Source: Paenibacillus sp. W2I17
GTDB taxonomy: Bacteria; Bacillota; Bacilli; Paenibacillales; Paenibacillaceae
Direction of reading: 5' to 3'
Length of the DNA stretch: 64,000 nucleotides
Assembly (NCBI RefSeq): GCF_030815985.1
Contig: NZ_JAUSXM010000001.1
Location: 868,001-932,000 of the forward strand
Below the pieces are notes generated by a model. It was not told the origin of the DNA. It saw only the letters and a program-made list of their open reading frames with translations, and made no database searches. Position numbers and translations under genes: made by a program. This document shows, piece by piece, positions 51,040-60,312 of the stretch. Numbering within the stretch: the stretch's first letter is position 1; each line of letters opens with the position of its first letter.

Positions 51040-51200
51040 AGCTTCGCTTGTTATACGGGGTCGACTGCCTCTACCAGCATAAACATGGTCTTTTGGGAAG
51101 TCGTGGGAGAACTGTTTTTGTTACGAGGTCCTAGCCTCTAAAGCCGCCACGTTCTCCCGGCCCCCCATCGTAAAACGACCACAAAAAAAGGCCAACCAAT
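51040..51200 (-). other. non-coding region upstream of the IS110-type fragment
   Basis: About 160 bases of structured, GC-richer sequence lie directly upstream of the transposase start, where IS110 elements encode their bridge RNA. Short complementary stretches (for example GTTCTCC and GGGAGAAC) are present. Whether a functional guide RNA remains cannot be judged by eye. Confidence 0.3.
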
Positions 51201-51223
51201 AATTACTGGCTAACCTGATAATA

Positions 51224-51277
51224 CGAAAAGTCGCTAAAATAGCGGCTTCAATGGGACTATGTTCTTTTCCCTCGACA
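51224..51277 (+). repeat. right end of the dispersed repeat
   Basis: AGTCGCTAAAATAGCGGCTT, then AATGGGACTATGTTCTTTTCC and CTCGACA. Here the TAGCGGC hairpin is perfectly paired apart from one position. Confidence 0.65.
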
Positions 51278-51356
51278 AAACGGACAAATTGCAAGATTTC
51301 TTTTCGATCTTAATCCAGCCTTTAGCGTTTTAATCACTCAAAAGAAATCCAGTTTA

Positions 51357-51391
51357 TTCATCTAATCGGTAATGGGAACATGATCTTGTCA
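51357..51391 (+). repeat. left end of the dispersed repeat
   Basis: TTCATCTAATCGGTAATGGG, then AACATGATCTTGTC: only the first module is left. It comes after the right-end fragment, so the order of the halves is inverted relative to a whole element. Confidence 0.55.
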
Positions 51392-51423
51392 CACCCCACC
51401 AGTTACCTCTGCCTGCCCATCTG

Positions 51424-51852
51424 TTATATGCGTTCATTAATTCTGATCAGTAATTTCTTTAAAATTTGTTTCTCCTCGTCATTAAGGGCTTGAACGATTT
51501 CATCCTCCACTTTTTGAAATGAGTTATTGAAGTCTTCAATCAAGTCAACCGCTTTTGGTAATACATAAATATTTTTTTGCCGTTCATTATTGGCCGGGAT
51601 TTTACGTTCGATGAAACCTTTTTGCTCTAGACCTTGAAGCATGCTTGTAACGCTTGCCCCACGCAGATGAAACCGATCTGCAAGATCCTTTTGAATAATA
51701 TGATTATCTTGATTCTCATAAATATAATCAATTACTTTTCCTTGTTGAGAACTTAATCCTAGCTCTTTTATACTCTCATCCGCTCTTTTCTTTAACTTAA
51801 GACCGATAATTTGAAACAATTCCATATAAGGCGTATCTTCTCGGGAATGCAT
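51424..51852 (-). CDS. MarR-family transcriptional regulator
   Basis: The 142-residue protein has the MarR fold: HTH around IIQKDLADRFHLRGASVTSMLQGLEQKGFIERK and a wing ending in NNERQKNIYVLP. GAGGGG lies before ATG 51852. It is divergent from the amidohydrolase gene. Between them lie TTGACA-N18-TATATT for this gene (minus strand) and several TGTTAG/CTAACA operator-like repeats, so it probably controls both. Confidence 0.87.
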   Translation of the reverse strand: MHSREDTPYMELFQIIGLKLKKRADESIKELGLSSQQGKVIDYIYENQDNHIIQKDLADRFHLRGASVTSMLQGLEQKGFIERKIPANNERQKNIYVLPKAVDLIEDFNNSFQKVEDEIVQALNDEEKQILKKLLIRINERI

Positions 51853-51950
51853 GACCGTCCATCGTCCCCTCTGTAATTGTTAGGAATCTAATTGTAAGTA
51901 GCTAAAATATACAGTGATCCCAGTAGGCTTGTCAAACAATTGTTAGACTA

Positions 51951-51979
51951 TTGACTGTTAGATATCTAACAGTTATACT
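51951..51979 (+). promoter_or_regulatory. amidohydrolase promoter with embedded MarR operator
   Basis: The -35 TTGACT (51951-51956) and -10 TATACT (51974-51979) are 17 bases apart. The spacer contains most of ACTGTTAGATATCTAACAGT (51954-51973), a perfect 20-base palindrome. Related words (AACAATTGTTAG near 51936, ATTGTTAGGAATCTAAT near 51878) lie between the divergent genes. Confidence 0.75.
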
Positions 51980-52018
51980 GCGAAGTGTTCAGTTACAAAC
52001 ACATTAGGAGGATTTATG

Positions 52019-53329
52019 ATGGAGAAATTAAATCAAAATGCTGTGTTAGAAAAAATTACGACGATTACAAATGTTCGAATCTTTGATGGATATCAAATCA
52101 TTGCTCCCAGACATATTGTCATTAAAGGGGTGTCCATTATTTCAGTGGGCGGAGACATCCCAAGCGACGCAACAATTATCGATGGAGAAAATGCGACATT
52201 AATACCCGGCCTGATTGATGCACATGTCCATACCTCAATTGGTGGATTACGAGATGCCTTAAAATTCGGTGTTACAACAGAACTCGAAATGAACGGCGAT
52301 TTTACTAAAAGAGGGCGCGAAATTCAGCTGAAAAATGTGGATGACATCGCAGACGTCCGATCTGCTGGGACAGCGATTACCGCTCCTGGTGGGCACCCAG
52401 ATGAATTACTACCTGATGGAGATGAAATACCTGAATTCGTATTAAAGGAACTAGAGAAGTTATCGGAGGAAGACCGGGAAGCAATGTTGGCCGCCTACGC
52501 TCACGATCACGACGAAATACCTCAAGTGACGACGGTTGATGAAGCGATCAAACATGTGCATACCCAAGTGGAGAATGGATCCGACTATATTAAGATCATG
52601 ATTGAAGAGGGAACGGTTATGGGTGCACCCGGCCTGCCTGTTCTAAGTGATGAGATTCTAAAAACAGCCGTTACTGAAGCCCACAAGTTCGATAAGTTGG
52701 TCATTGCCCACGTTTTGACGGCTCTTTCATCGAAAGCAGCCATCGATTTTGGAGTCGACGGTTTGGGCCACTTGTTTATCGACAGACCCGAGTACACGTC
52801 CGAATTGGTCAAATCCATAGCTGATTCTGGAGCTTTTGTTACACCGTGCTTGGTGTTAAATTCATCGATTATTGGTAATCCGGCATCGGAATTGGCTAGT
52901 GATCCACGAGTTCATTCCAAATTAAGTCCGGATTGGATCGATATTTTGAACTCAAGCTTCAATACATTCCCACAAGGCAATATGGAGAACAGCTTTAAGA
53001 ATGTGATGGATCTTCACCGTGCCGGAGTTGATATTCTTGTAGGGACGGATGTCGCACCGGTACCCGTTCCGAACCTTGGTGGCCTTGCTCATGGGGCCAG
53101 TGTTCACCACGAAATGCAGCTGCTGGTGAAGGCTGGGTTCACTCCGATCGAAGCTCTTCAGTCGGCTACTTCCAAACCGGCCCGTTGCTTTGGTCTACAT
53201 GATCGTGGCCGGATTACCGAAGGTGCACGTGCTGATCTTATTCTCATAAACGGTGATCCGATCACTAATATTTCAGATACCTTGTCAATCAAATCTGTGT
53301 GGTTCAATGGTTCGCAAAAACTAGGCTAA
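52019..53329 (+). CDS. amidohydrolase-superfamily enzyme (imidazolonepropionase-like)
   Basis: The protein of 436 residues has the metal-binding HxH motif in PGLIDAHVHTS (about residue 70), a metal-ligand Lys/His region (HVHTQVENGSDYIKIMIEEG, AHVLTALSSKAAI) and the late Asp in VGTDVAPVP, all typical of metal-dependent amidohydrolases of the COG1228 group (imidazolonepropionase, prolidase-like). AGGAGG lies seven bases before ATG 52019; ATG 52016 is also in frame. It is under a MarR-controlled promoter. The substrate, perhaps a lactone, amide or dipeptide, is unknown. A diverged copy of its 3' part lies at 60037-60312. Confidence 0.88.
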   Translation: MEKLNQNAVLEKITTITNVRIFDGYQIIAPRHIVIKGVSIISVGGDIPSDATIIDGENATLIPGLIDAHVHTSIGGLRDALKFGVTTELEMNGDFTKRGREIQLKNVDDIADVRSAGTAITAPGGHPDELLPDGDEIPEFVLKELEKLSEEDREAMLAAYAHDHDEIPQVTTVDEAIKHVHTQVENGSDYIKIMIEEGTVMGAPGLPVLSDEILKTAVTEAHKFDKLVIAHVLTALSSKAAIDFGVDGLGHLFIDRPEYTSELVKSIADSGAFVTPCLVLNSSIIGNPASELASDPRVHSKLSPDWIDILNSSFNTFPQGNMENSFKNVMDLHRAGVDILVGTDVAPVPVPNLGGLAHGASVHHEMQLLVKAGFTPIEALQSATSKPARCFGLHDRGRITEGARADLILINGDPITNISDTLSIKSVWFNGSQKLG

Positions 53330-53367
53330 AACTAGTAGTTTATATTTCCTAATTGTAAAATCACTAA

Positions 53368-53398
53368 GAAGAGGGAGTGCAAAATGCAGTCCCTCTTC
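53368..53398 (+). terminator. hairpin after the amidohydrolase gene
   Basis: GAAGAGGGA pairs with TCCCTCTTC, about 40 bases after the stop. There is no T run. A related hairpin follows the duplicated fragment near 60340. Confidence 0.5.
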
Positions 53399-53463
53399 AT
53401 GCTACTTGAAAAGTAGGCACCTTTTTATTAGATAGGAAACAGAATGTAACTATTGGGTGTTAA

Positions 53464-53500
53464 CAACAAAACAACCGTTTCAAGAACGGTTGTTTTGTTG
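53464..53500. terminator. strong bidirectional terminator between amidohydrolase and ger genes
   Basis: A perfect 16-base stem CAACAAAACAACCGTT/AACGGTTGTTTTGTTG with a five-base loop, T-rich on both strands. Confidence 0.8.
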
Positions 53501-53556
53501 TCATGAAAGATTAAACTAGTGTTCTTGTCCCAAATTTTTAATGACCGGATACTCAA

Positions 53557-54684
53557 TTACTCTACTGCCCCAGTGGCGCCGATTCGAAGATCAACTTCCA
53601 CATCAAAATGTGCTCGAGATAGTTCTTTCCCCCAGTCGGCCTGTGCTTCCTTGTATAATGGATACTGATATGCCCTGGCATAAAACCCATACCCGAAAGG
53701 ATCGATATTATAGTTTTGGCACTTTTTAATAAGCGCCTCCATGCTTTTTTTCATTTCCTTGCTTAATTTATTTGCCATTTCCTCGGAATTTCCCAAAAGC
53801 TCAAATTCAAGAAACTTTTCAGTTATGCTGACGATCGACTTCACTTTAATGTTGAATTGAAATCTGCCATTCTCATGAGAGGATTTCGTTTTTACCGATA
53901 TGTCACCTAAAGAAAAACTCACTTTGTCGATGTTAAATGGCAGTGATTGTTGTAAATCATCAACAGGAAAAGTGAGACTGACCCCTGGTTCAGCTTCATT
54001 TTTCAAAATGTGAAGAAGTGATGTCTCCTGATAGGTCAGGGAAGTTCTGTACTCCCCTTTTCGGGATAAAAGAGTTGTTCCTTTTAACATGATTTTATTA
54101 TTTTCGATCTTGATTTCCGAGATGGAAGGCGTCATTGCTCGATCATACAATTGTCTATGTAGCTCCTGCGCGGTTGTTTTTACAGTAGCTGAACTTCTGC
54201 TTCCTGAATCGATAATCGCTTTTATAAATAAAGGTAACGGCGGTTGATCTTTGGCTTGAAAATTGAAAATATCCGCCATAGGACCGTCAAAAGCAATGAT
54301 GCGGTCGGTAATCGTATTGCGAGGATCGCGGAACATGACATCAAGTACTTTAAACCAATCCTTATATTGAAGCAATTGTTTCCCTACAATGACGACTTGA
54401 AAATTACGTCCCGCAAGCGAACCGGGAAATTGGGCATCCTGCTGATTTCTCGACTGTCTTAAACCTTCTGCTATTCCTCCCCCTTCGCGGCTTTTCTTTT
54501 GAATGTCTTTACTGAATACAGGGGCAGATATATAATAATGGAGTTTTTTATCTTTGACATCCAATCCAAGAGCCAAAGGAACCGTTGCGTCTTCTAAATT
54601 GGTTTTGTCATTGGCGCAACCTACGAGCGCAGCCAATAAAATAAAGGACACACCCGAGATAATGAATTTCCCGACCCATTTCAT
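53557..54684 (-). CDS. spore germination protein GerC (Ger(x)C family lipoprotein)
   Basis: The 375-residue protein has a lipoprotein signal (hydrophobic core then LVGC) and a Ger(x)C body: VPLALGLDVKDKKLHYYISAPVFSK, the REGGGIAEGLRQSRNQ region and VEVDLRIGATG at the end. The lipid-anchored C subunit stabilises the germinant receptor in the spore inner membrane. The ATG overlaps the stop of the gerB-like gene (ATGA, 4 bases) with GGGAGG upstream. It is the last gene of gerABC. Confidence 0.93.
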   Translation of the reverse strand: MKWVGKFIISGVSFILLAALVGCANDKTNLEDATVPLALGLDVKDKKLHYYISAPVFSKDIQKKSREGGGIAEGLRQSRNQQDAQFPGSLAGRNFQVVIVGKQLLQYKDWFKVLDVMFRDPRNTITDRIIAFDGPMADIFNFQAKDQPPLPLFIKAIIDSGSRSSATVKTTAQELHRQLYDRAMTPSISEIKIENNKIMLKGTTLLSRKGEYRTSLTYQETSLLHILKNEAEPGVSLTFPVDDLQQSLPFNIDKVSFSLGDISVKTKSSHENGRFQFNIKVKSIVSITEKFLEFELLGNSEEMANKLSKEMKKSMEALIKKCQNYNIDPFGYGFYARAYQYPLYKEAQADWGKELSRAHFDVEVDLRIGATGAVE

Positions 54685-55775
54685 GTGCGTTGCCCCCCTC
54701 CCATCTTTTTGCGGATTGTCACATACAGAAGAACGCCTGCAGGCAGAACAAACTCCATCATAAATCCAATGTAATTGAGTGCGTAGTTTACTTGGGCAGA
54801 TTCGATAAAGCTGGGCCGATAGAGGAAAAAGCTAATCTCAATGACAATACACCACACTGCAAGATGGTATCTTTCCTGACCTTTTCCTACCAGCGACGCG
54901 GAGCACCTCGAGACAAGATACATGGAGGGAATCCATATGCAAGAGAAAACGAACAGATAAAATGCGATAAATACCACTTCTACGCGCTCAATAAACTGAA
55001 ATTCAATGGACTTCATAATGCTAATCACGGGGTCGTTATACTCCCCGATCTCATCAGGACTAAAGTACACGTAACAAATCAGGGTGATTCCCAAGTAAAC
55101 GATGCAAGTGAGCGTGTTGGAGATGATCATGGCAGGCAATGCTCTTTTTTTGTTTACTAGTTGGGGATAGAGGAACAAAACCAGGCCGATGCCGAGCATC
55201 GGATAGATCATAAATTGGATGGATGAAAGAACTGGGAACCATCCCTCTTTAAAGATGGGCAATAAATAGAGCCAATGGGCACGTCTTAACGTAGACACAT
55301 AAATGAACGGAATCCATATGGAGAGTATGGTGACTATTTCGCTGTATCGCCCGATGGCCTGAAAGCCATGCTGCGCAATCTGAAATGTGGGGATGAGCAG
55401 CAGCAGGACTAGAATATAAATATACGTGCTTTGCAATAACCATAATTTAATGACAAGAGAAGCAATCATATAACCGTCATACGCCAGAAGCAAATAATAG
55501 GACATAAATATTAAAGCAGCTAATTTTGCTGCCCACACGCCGATATAACGCTGAATCAAATCGAGTATTGAACTGTTTGGACTATATTTCATCAACTTGA
55601 CGATTGCTATGGAGGCTAACGTTGCCAGCCCCCAGCCCAAGAAAATGACCATCCAGCCATCTGTTCCCGCATGCCTCGCCAGCTCTCTGGGAATAGACAA
55701 AAAAGCAACGCTGATTTGGAAAGAAGAAATAATAAGAATGAATTGAAGCATCGTTACCGGGCGTAATGACTTCAT
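54681..55775 (-). CDS. spore germination protein GerB (endospore germination permease)
   Basis: The 364-residue protein has about ten membrane helices and belongs to the APC-like GerAB/ArcD/ProY germination permease family; the start ITMLQFILIISSFQISVAFLSIPRELAR-like segment is typical. This subunit binds the germinant in known receptors. It lies three bases after the gerA-like gene and overlaps gerC by four, so one operon. The germinant cannot be predicted. Confidence 0.93.
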   Translation of the reverse strand: MKSLRPVTMLQFILIISSFQISVAFLSIPRELARHAGTDGWMVIFLGWGLATLASIAIVKLMKYSPNSSILDLIQRYIGVWAAKLAALIFMSYYLLLAYDGYMIASLVIKLWLLQSTYIYILVLLLLIPTFQIAQHGFQAIGRYSEIVTILSIWIPFIYVSTLRRAHWLYLLPIFKEGWFPVLSSIQFMIYPMLGIGLVLFLYPQLVNKKRALPAMIISNTLTCIVYLGITLICYVYFSPDEIGEYNDPVISIMKSIEFQFIERVEVVFIAFYLFVFSCIWIPSMYLVSRCSASLVGKGQERYHLAVWCIVIEISFFLYRPSFIESAQVNYALNYIGFMMEFVLPAGVLLYVTIRKKMGGGQRT

Positions 55776-55778
55776 GTT

Positions 55779-57272
55779 CTATTTATTCTCCTTCCATCCT
55801 CTGCTTTTCCCCTGTCTTTTTGACTGACGTGAATTCGTGCTTGCGGGGCGGTTGTTCATCATCCACAACGGTACCCGCAGTAAGGTATCCTTCCAATCCA
55901 TGGCCCTAAATGGAGCTATAGGTGTGCTATAGGAGGTACCGAGCGAGTTTAATGTTATTAGTCGACCGATGAAGCTCATCATGCCCACGACCAGTCCAAC
56001 AAACCCGAACCAGGTAGCTAGTATCATCATCATGAACCGCATGATGCGTACAGCTGCCATCATGTCTTGATTGGGAATAATAAAAGATGAAATAGCTGTA
56101 AAAGCCACCACGATAACCATTACATTGCTGATCAACCCTGCCTCCACAACTGCCTGTCCAATGACAATACCACCGACGATTCCTACTGTTTGTCCTACTG
56201 GAGCTGGAAGGCGAACTCCCGCTTCCCTTAGCATCTCAAGTGTTATTTCCATAATAATCGCCTCTACAAATGGCGGGAACGGAACTTGCCCTCGTGACTC
56301 ACCAAGCGTTAATAGGAGCTTCAAAGGTATGATCTCAAAATGAAACGAAATGACGGCTATAAAAATTCCAGGCAAAAAAATAGCGATGAAAAAAGCAAAA
56401 ATGCGCAATATTCTGAGGAATGACGAAATGGACCATCGGGAACTGTAATCATCAACCGTCTGAAAAAAAGACATGAATGTAGCCGGCGCAACCAGAACAC
56501 TTGGCGAACCATCGACTACAACCACACAACGGCCCTGCAGTATTTGAGAAGCAGCCGTATCCGGTCTCTCTGTCGTAATCATTTGGGGAAGCAACGCAAG
56601 TGGTTGGTCCTCAATAAATTCAGCCAATTCTCCGGTGTTAATGATGGCATCCACGTCAATGGATTGAATCCGTTCTTCCAGCGCTTTAATGATGTCCGGC
56701 TGGGTCACATCTTCCAAATAAAGCAAAGATACTGGCGTTTGTCCCCGCTGTCCAACAATATACCGCTTCACCTTTAACTCTTTGTCCGCGATATAACGAC
56801 GGATCATGGCAATATTTTGTGAACCTGTCTCTATAAATCCTTGATGAGCCCCTTTCAGTGAGGGCTCCTGCTGAGGATCCTCAATAGCGCGTTGCGGGAA
56901 TCCTTTTGTATCTAATGCATATGCAGTACTTCTTCCTTCAATAAATAACACGCTGTACCCGAGTATAATGGAAAGTCTGAGCTCTTCCCACTTGGCGTGA
57001 GGTTTTACATAACCCACTGTTGTAATGAAATCTCCGGAAGAATTTCCGGTTTCTAGTTGAAGCGGAGCAAGAACATTTTGATTAAGTGACGCTTTATCTG
57101 TCAATTCTTCCATATAGATTATAGCGGCTAGTTCTCCGGTCTGTTTTATGCTTAACTTTCGGATGATTAAGTCGGGAGTATTCGTAAAGATTTCTTCAAT
57201 TCTACCCAAGGATTCGTTCAAACTTTTGGTGATATTTTCCTCTTTTGTGTTCATGGCAGATTGATCATCCAC
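55779..57272 (-). CDS. spore germination protein GerA
   Basis: The 497-residue protein has the GerA layout: a soluble N-terminal half (about residues 1-270) with GRCVVVVDGSPSVLVAPATF, followed by four to five helices with the conserved LPGIFIAVISFHFEIIPLKLLLTLGESRGQVPFPPFVE block and LREAGVRLPAPVGQTVGIVGG. The start is GTG 57272, with GGGAGG eight bases upstream. It encodes the first subunit of a nutrient germinant receptor expressed in the forespore; no clear sigma-G promoter was identified by eye. Confidence 0.95.
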   Translation of the reverse strand: MDDQSAMNTKEENITKSLNESLGRIEEIFTNTPDLIIRKLSIKQTGELAAIIYMEELTDKASLNQNVLAPLQLETGNSSGDFITTVGYVKPHAKWEELRLSIILGYSVLFIEGRSTAYALDTKGFPQRAIEDPQQEPSLKGAHQGFIETGSQNIAMIRRYIADKELKVKRYIVGQRGQTPVSLLYLEDVTQPDIIKALEERIQSIDVDAIINTGELAEFIEDQPLALLPQMITTERPDTAASQILQGRCVVVVDGSPSVLVAPATFMSFFQTVDDYSSRWSISSFLRILRIFAFFIAIFLPGIFIAVISFHFEIIPLKLLLTLGESRGQVPFPPFVEAIIMEITLEMLREAGVRLPAPVGQTVGIVGGIVIGQAVVEAGLISNVMVIVVAFTAISSFIIPNQDMMAAVRIMRFMMMILATWFGFVGLVVGMMSFIGRLITLNSLGTSYSTPIAPFRAMDWKDTLLRVPLWMMNNRPASTNSRQSKRQGKSRGWKENK

Positions 57273-57769
57273 TACCCTTACCTCCCTTCTTCCAGCAACA
57301 TTTCCTTATTATGACGATTATTCTCCTTGATATACATCGCGGCTTGTTCGCAGGTACACTTTGCAATTTCAAGTCAACGTTTTATCTCCATCAGATCACT
57401 ATTTCGAAAGGTATTTATGTGCAAACATCCCTTTCCGAAAAACAGTTACATATCATCGGAGTAAAAATACAAACATACTCCGTTTTATCCTGCACTTCAG
57501 TATTCATCATAAGTAAACATACAAGAAAGCAGCCCTTGCGGGCTGCTCCTTATAACGCTCCGAGAGTTCTGTATTAGATGTGCTTTTTCTTGCTGTTTTG
57601 TTAACCTCGCGGTTAGTGCTATTTAATAGAACACCGGTAGAGATTTTGTGATGCATGAAAGTACAATAATTCAACGGTTAATGCATTCAACGTCGATACC
57701 AATAAATATATACTAATCCCACAACGTAATAAGATAATGAATCACAACGGAATCGGAGGTGTAAATGAC
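57273..57769. other. upstream region of gerA and of the GNAT gene
   Basis: No gene seen. It contains the hairpin at 57528-57547 and a TTAACC-TCGC-GGTTAG hairpin (about 57599-57616) loosely resembling the short dispersed hairpin. Confidence 0.45.
57528..57547. terminator. hairpin AGCAGCCC/GGGCTGCT
   Basis: Perfect eight-base stem with a TTGC loop; on the minus strand it is followed by TTTCTTGT. It lies about 255 bases upstream of gerA and may block read-through into that operon. Confidence 0.5.
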
Positions 57770-58378
57770 ATGAATCAAAATGTTACATTAATAGGCAAGA
57801 CAATAAAACTCTTACCCCTAGAATCTAAACATAAAGAAGATTTACTTGAAACTCTAATGAATCCAAACATATGGGAATTTACTTGGAGAAAAAATGCAAC
57901 ATATGATGATATTAAGCATTTAATCGAACAAGCCATCCAAAACCAGCTTTATGGCACCCAACTCCCTTTCGTCATCGTCGAACTCATGTCGGAAAAAATT
58001 ATTGGAACCACAAGAATCGGAGATATTGATATGATCAATCAAAATGCGGAAATCGGCTGGACATGGCTAACACCAACTTACTGGCGTACAGGTGTAAATA
58101 CGGAATGTAAGTTTTTACTGTTAAATTATTGCTTCGAACAATTAGCGCTAGTCCGCGTGCAATTTTCCATCAGCGGCTATAACATAAGGTCACAGCGAGC
58201 GATAGAACGGATTGGGGCAACTAAAGAAGGCATATTTAGGAAACATAGGCGGGATACTCAAGGTAGATTTCATGACAATGTTTTTTATAGCATTACGGAT
58301 AACGACTGGCCTCAGGTAAAAAGCACTCTTGAACATATGATCCATATAAAATACTCGCCAAAAAACACAAGATATTAG
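57770..58378 (+). CDS. GNAT acetyltransferase, RimJ/RimL type
   Basis: The protein (202 residues from ATG 57770; GGAGG about ten bases upstream) has the RimJ/RimL pattern: TLIGKTIKLLPLESKHKEDL at the start, IGTTRIGDIDMINQNAEIGWTWL, and the CoA-binding late part RVQFSISGYNIRSQRAIERIGATKEGIFRKH. Relatives acetylate protein N-termini or small molecules; the target is unknown. It stands alone. Confidence 0.87.
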   Translation: MNQNVTLIGKTIKLLPLESKHKEDLLETLMNPNIWEFTWRKNATYDDIKHLIEQAIQNQLYGTQLPFVIVELMSEKIIGTTRIGDIDMINQNAEIGWTWLTPTYWRTGVNTECKFLLLNYCFEQLALVRVQFSISGYNIRSQRAIERIGATKEGIFRKHRRDTQGRFHDNVFYSITDNDWPQVKSTLEHMIHIKYSPKNTRY

Positions 58379-58664
58379 TGACAAACAACATGGCTTCTCT
58401 TGTAGTGATTAGAGGAGCAACGATACATACGACCAATAACAGAAGCTGTCTTGCCCTAAAAAATTTTCCATCGATCGTGCTTGCGACTAAGCATCATCGA
58501 GGATAGATTCAGTTGAATATTCATGGTCATGACTGCGATATATGTGATAAAACACAGGATCATTGGCAGCATACTGAGTGCAAAATTGGTGATGAAGAAG
58601 AACCGATTACTTCTTCATGGCTGGCTCTTCTTCTTCTTCATTAAAATTTTTAAGTATCGCGAAA
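58379..58664. other. intergenic region, possible decayed coding sequence
   Basis: One plus-strand frame near 58525-58630 reads HDCDICDKTQDHWQHTECKI, with a CxxC and a further Cys, but has no start or intact length. An overlapping frame gives a hydrophobic 52-residue peptide from ATG 58523. Neither is supported. Confidence 0.3.
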
Positions 58665-59915
58665 TTATGTCTCTTGTGTAATATGTGCGTTATCCGGCGC
58701 TTTTTGGTTCATGATCGGAACCATGACCAGTGCGCCAAGAAGAAATAATAATCCTGCACCGCCATAGATCGTCCCCAGTGAAAAGGCATCCTTTAACGCG
58801 CCAGCGAAAGACATGGAAACGACCATCATGCCAACGAACATCGGATTCAGAACCCCATTCACCCGGCCTACAATCGAAGCCTCTGACCATTTCAGAATCA
58901 TTGTGCTGATCCCAATATGAATGCAAGGGAAAACAAGTCCATTCAGAAATTGAACGGTCAGGGTGAGCGGAACGCTTGTCGAATACCCTACAATGGCTGT
59001 GCAGACTGCGCCTGCGATCATACCTATCGCTAGAAGAATCTGCGGTCGAACCCGTTTGGCGAAGACGGCTACGATACCGCCACCAATCAGCATAGCCGCA
59101 CCATTTACCATCAGCAGATATTGCAGGAACTCCTCGCTCCTGCCCAGCCGCTCCGTTACGATAAACAGGTTGAGCGCTTGGGCTACGCCAACAGCGAGTC
59201 CCGCGAGAATAAACGCAAGTCCGAGCATCCGCAGTACTTGGCTTTGCCAAACATAGCGGAAGCCTTCAATGAATTCTTTACGGAACTGCCCTTTTGCAGC
59301 GACGGTTTGAGCTTGCATATTATCCTCTGGCAGACGAATAAGAACGAGTGCGGAGAGCAGAAACACCACGCCCATGACAGCGATCGATATTTCAAGGCCA
59401 AACGTGCTGTAAACCAAGGTTCCGAGCATAGGACCAAGCACCATGAAGATGGCCATCAGCGATTGGAATAGAGCCATCCCTTGCTGCAGCTGCTCTTCCG
59501 GCACATGATACTTAAACAATCGCATGCTTGAAGGTTGGGAGAACTGCGAAAGAATAGCCGAGATGAATGCGACAAGGTAGACGGAGTGCCAAGAACCGTA
59601 ATGTATGGTCAGAAGTACTACGAATACCGATACCGCGGATAATAAATCGCACCAGATCATCGTTCGCTTCGGCCGCCAGCGGTCGGCAAATGTACCTCCG
59701 ATGAACGAAAAAACAAAAATTGGCGCGAATTCTGCTACGCTGATTAGCGAAATGGCGTAAGGATCATTGTTTGTTCTATCCGCAACGTACAGGAGAATAG
59801 CGAAATTACGTACCCAGATGCCAACCTGCAGGAGCACGCTTGATAATAAAATCGTCTGCAGGAACCGATTGCGAAACAGGCTTGGCGCATTGGTGCTTTT
59901 TTCGTCCCTATTCAA
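58665..59915 (-). CDS. MFS transporter, MFS_3 (enterobactin-exporter-like) type
   Basis: The protein of about 417 residues has 12 hydrophobic helices and motif A-like GGTFADRWRPKRTMIWCD between helices 2 and 3, typical of the MFS_3 group annotated as macrolide or siderophore exporters. I prefer TTG 59915 as start because GGAGG lies nine bases before it; TTG 59924 abuts the ribosome site. It is divergent from the amidohydrolase-fragment region. Substrate unknown. Confidence 0.88.
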   Translation of the reverse strand: MNRDEKSTNAPSLFRNRFLQTILLSSVLLQVGIWVRNFAILLYVADRTNNDPYAISLISVAEFAPIFVFSFIGGTFADRWRPKRTMIWCDLLSAVSVFVVLLTIHYGSWHSVYLVAFISAILSQFSQPSSMRLFKYHVPEEQLQQGMALFQSLMAIFMVLGPMLGTLVYSTFGLEISIAVMGVVFLLSALVLIRLPEDNMQAQTVAAKGQFRKEFIEGFRYVWQSQVLRMLGLAFILAGLAVGVAQALNLFIVTERLGRSEEFLQYLLMVNGAAMLIGGGIVAVFAKRVRPQILLAIGMIAGAVCTAIVGYSTSVPLTLTVQFLNGLVFPCIHIGISTMILKWSEASIVGRVNGVLNPMFVGMMVVSMSFAGALKDAFSLGTIYGGAGLLFLLGALVMVPIMNQKAPDNAHITQET

Positions 59916-60036
59916 TCTTTTCAACCTCCAATTAGTCTATAAAGATGCCCATTTTGAGTAAGATATGACTCTCCTTTCAATTCCTAATTATACGGACTTC
60001 ATCATCGTTCACCTCCTACTAAAGACTGAAATTTCA

Positions 60037-60312
60037 GAGTCCGGATTGGATCGATATTTTGAATTCTTCAATACGTTCCCGCAAGGCAATATGGAGAACA
60101 GCTTTAAGAATGTGATGTATCTTCACCGTGCCGGAGTTGATATTCTGGTAGGGACGGATGTTGCGCGGGTTCCCGTTCAGAACCCTGGCGGCCTTGCTCA
60201 CGGATTAAGCGGCCACCACGAAATACAGCTGCTAGTGAAGGCCGGGTTCACTCCAATTGAAGCTCTTCAGTCGGCTACTTCCAAACCGACCCGTTGCTTT
60301 GGTCTTCACGAT
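60037..60312 (+). pseudogene. duplicated 3' fragment of the amidohydrolase gene
   Basis: The sequence repeats about 280 bases of the intact gene (52924-53205) at roughly 90 percent identity by eye, including FPQGNMENSFKNVM, RAGVDILVGTDVA and AGFTPIEALQSATSKP. Differences include VARVPVQNPGG for VAPVPVPNLGG. The 5' two thirds and the last 40 codons are missing, so it cannot encode an active enzyme. Confidence 0.8.

Larger units (their letters stand above)
50769..51423. other. intergenic region with insertion-sequence remnants
   Basis: It holds the IS110-type transposase fragment (50865-51039), the non-coding stretch upstream of it (51040-51200), and two partial copies of the dispersed repeat (51224-51277, 51357-51391). 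No intact gene. Confidence 0.6.
53330..53556. other. convergent intergenic region with two hairpins
   Basis: It contains the hairpins at 53368-53398 and 53464-53500 and a lone GTGTTCTTGTCCC (about 53520) that is a scrap of the dispersed repeat. Confidence 0.5.

Noticed and set aside
58690..59250. 186-residue minus-strand frame
   Set aside because: Overlaps the MFS_3 transporter in another frame, with Arg/Ser-rich composition typical of a shadow.
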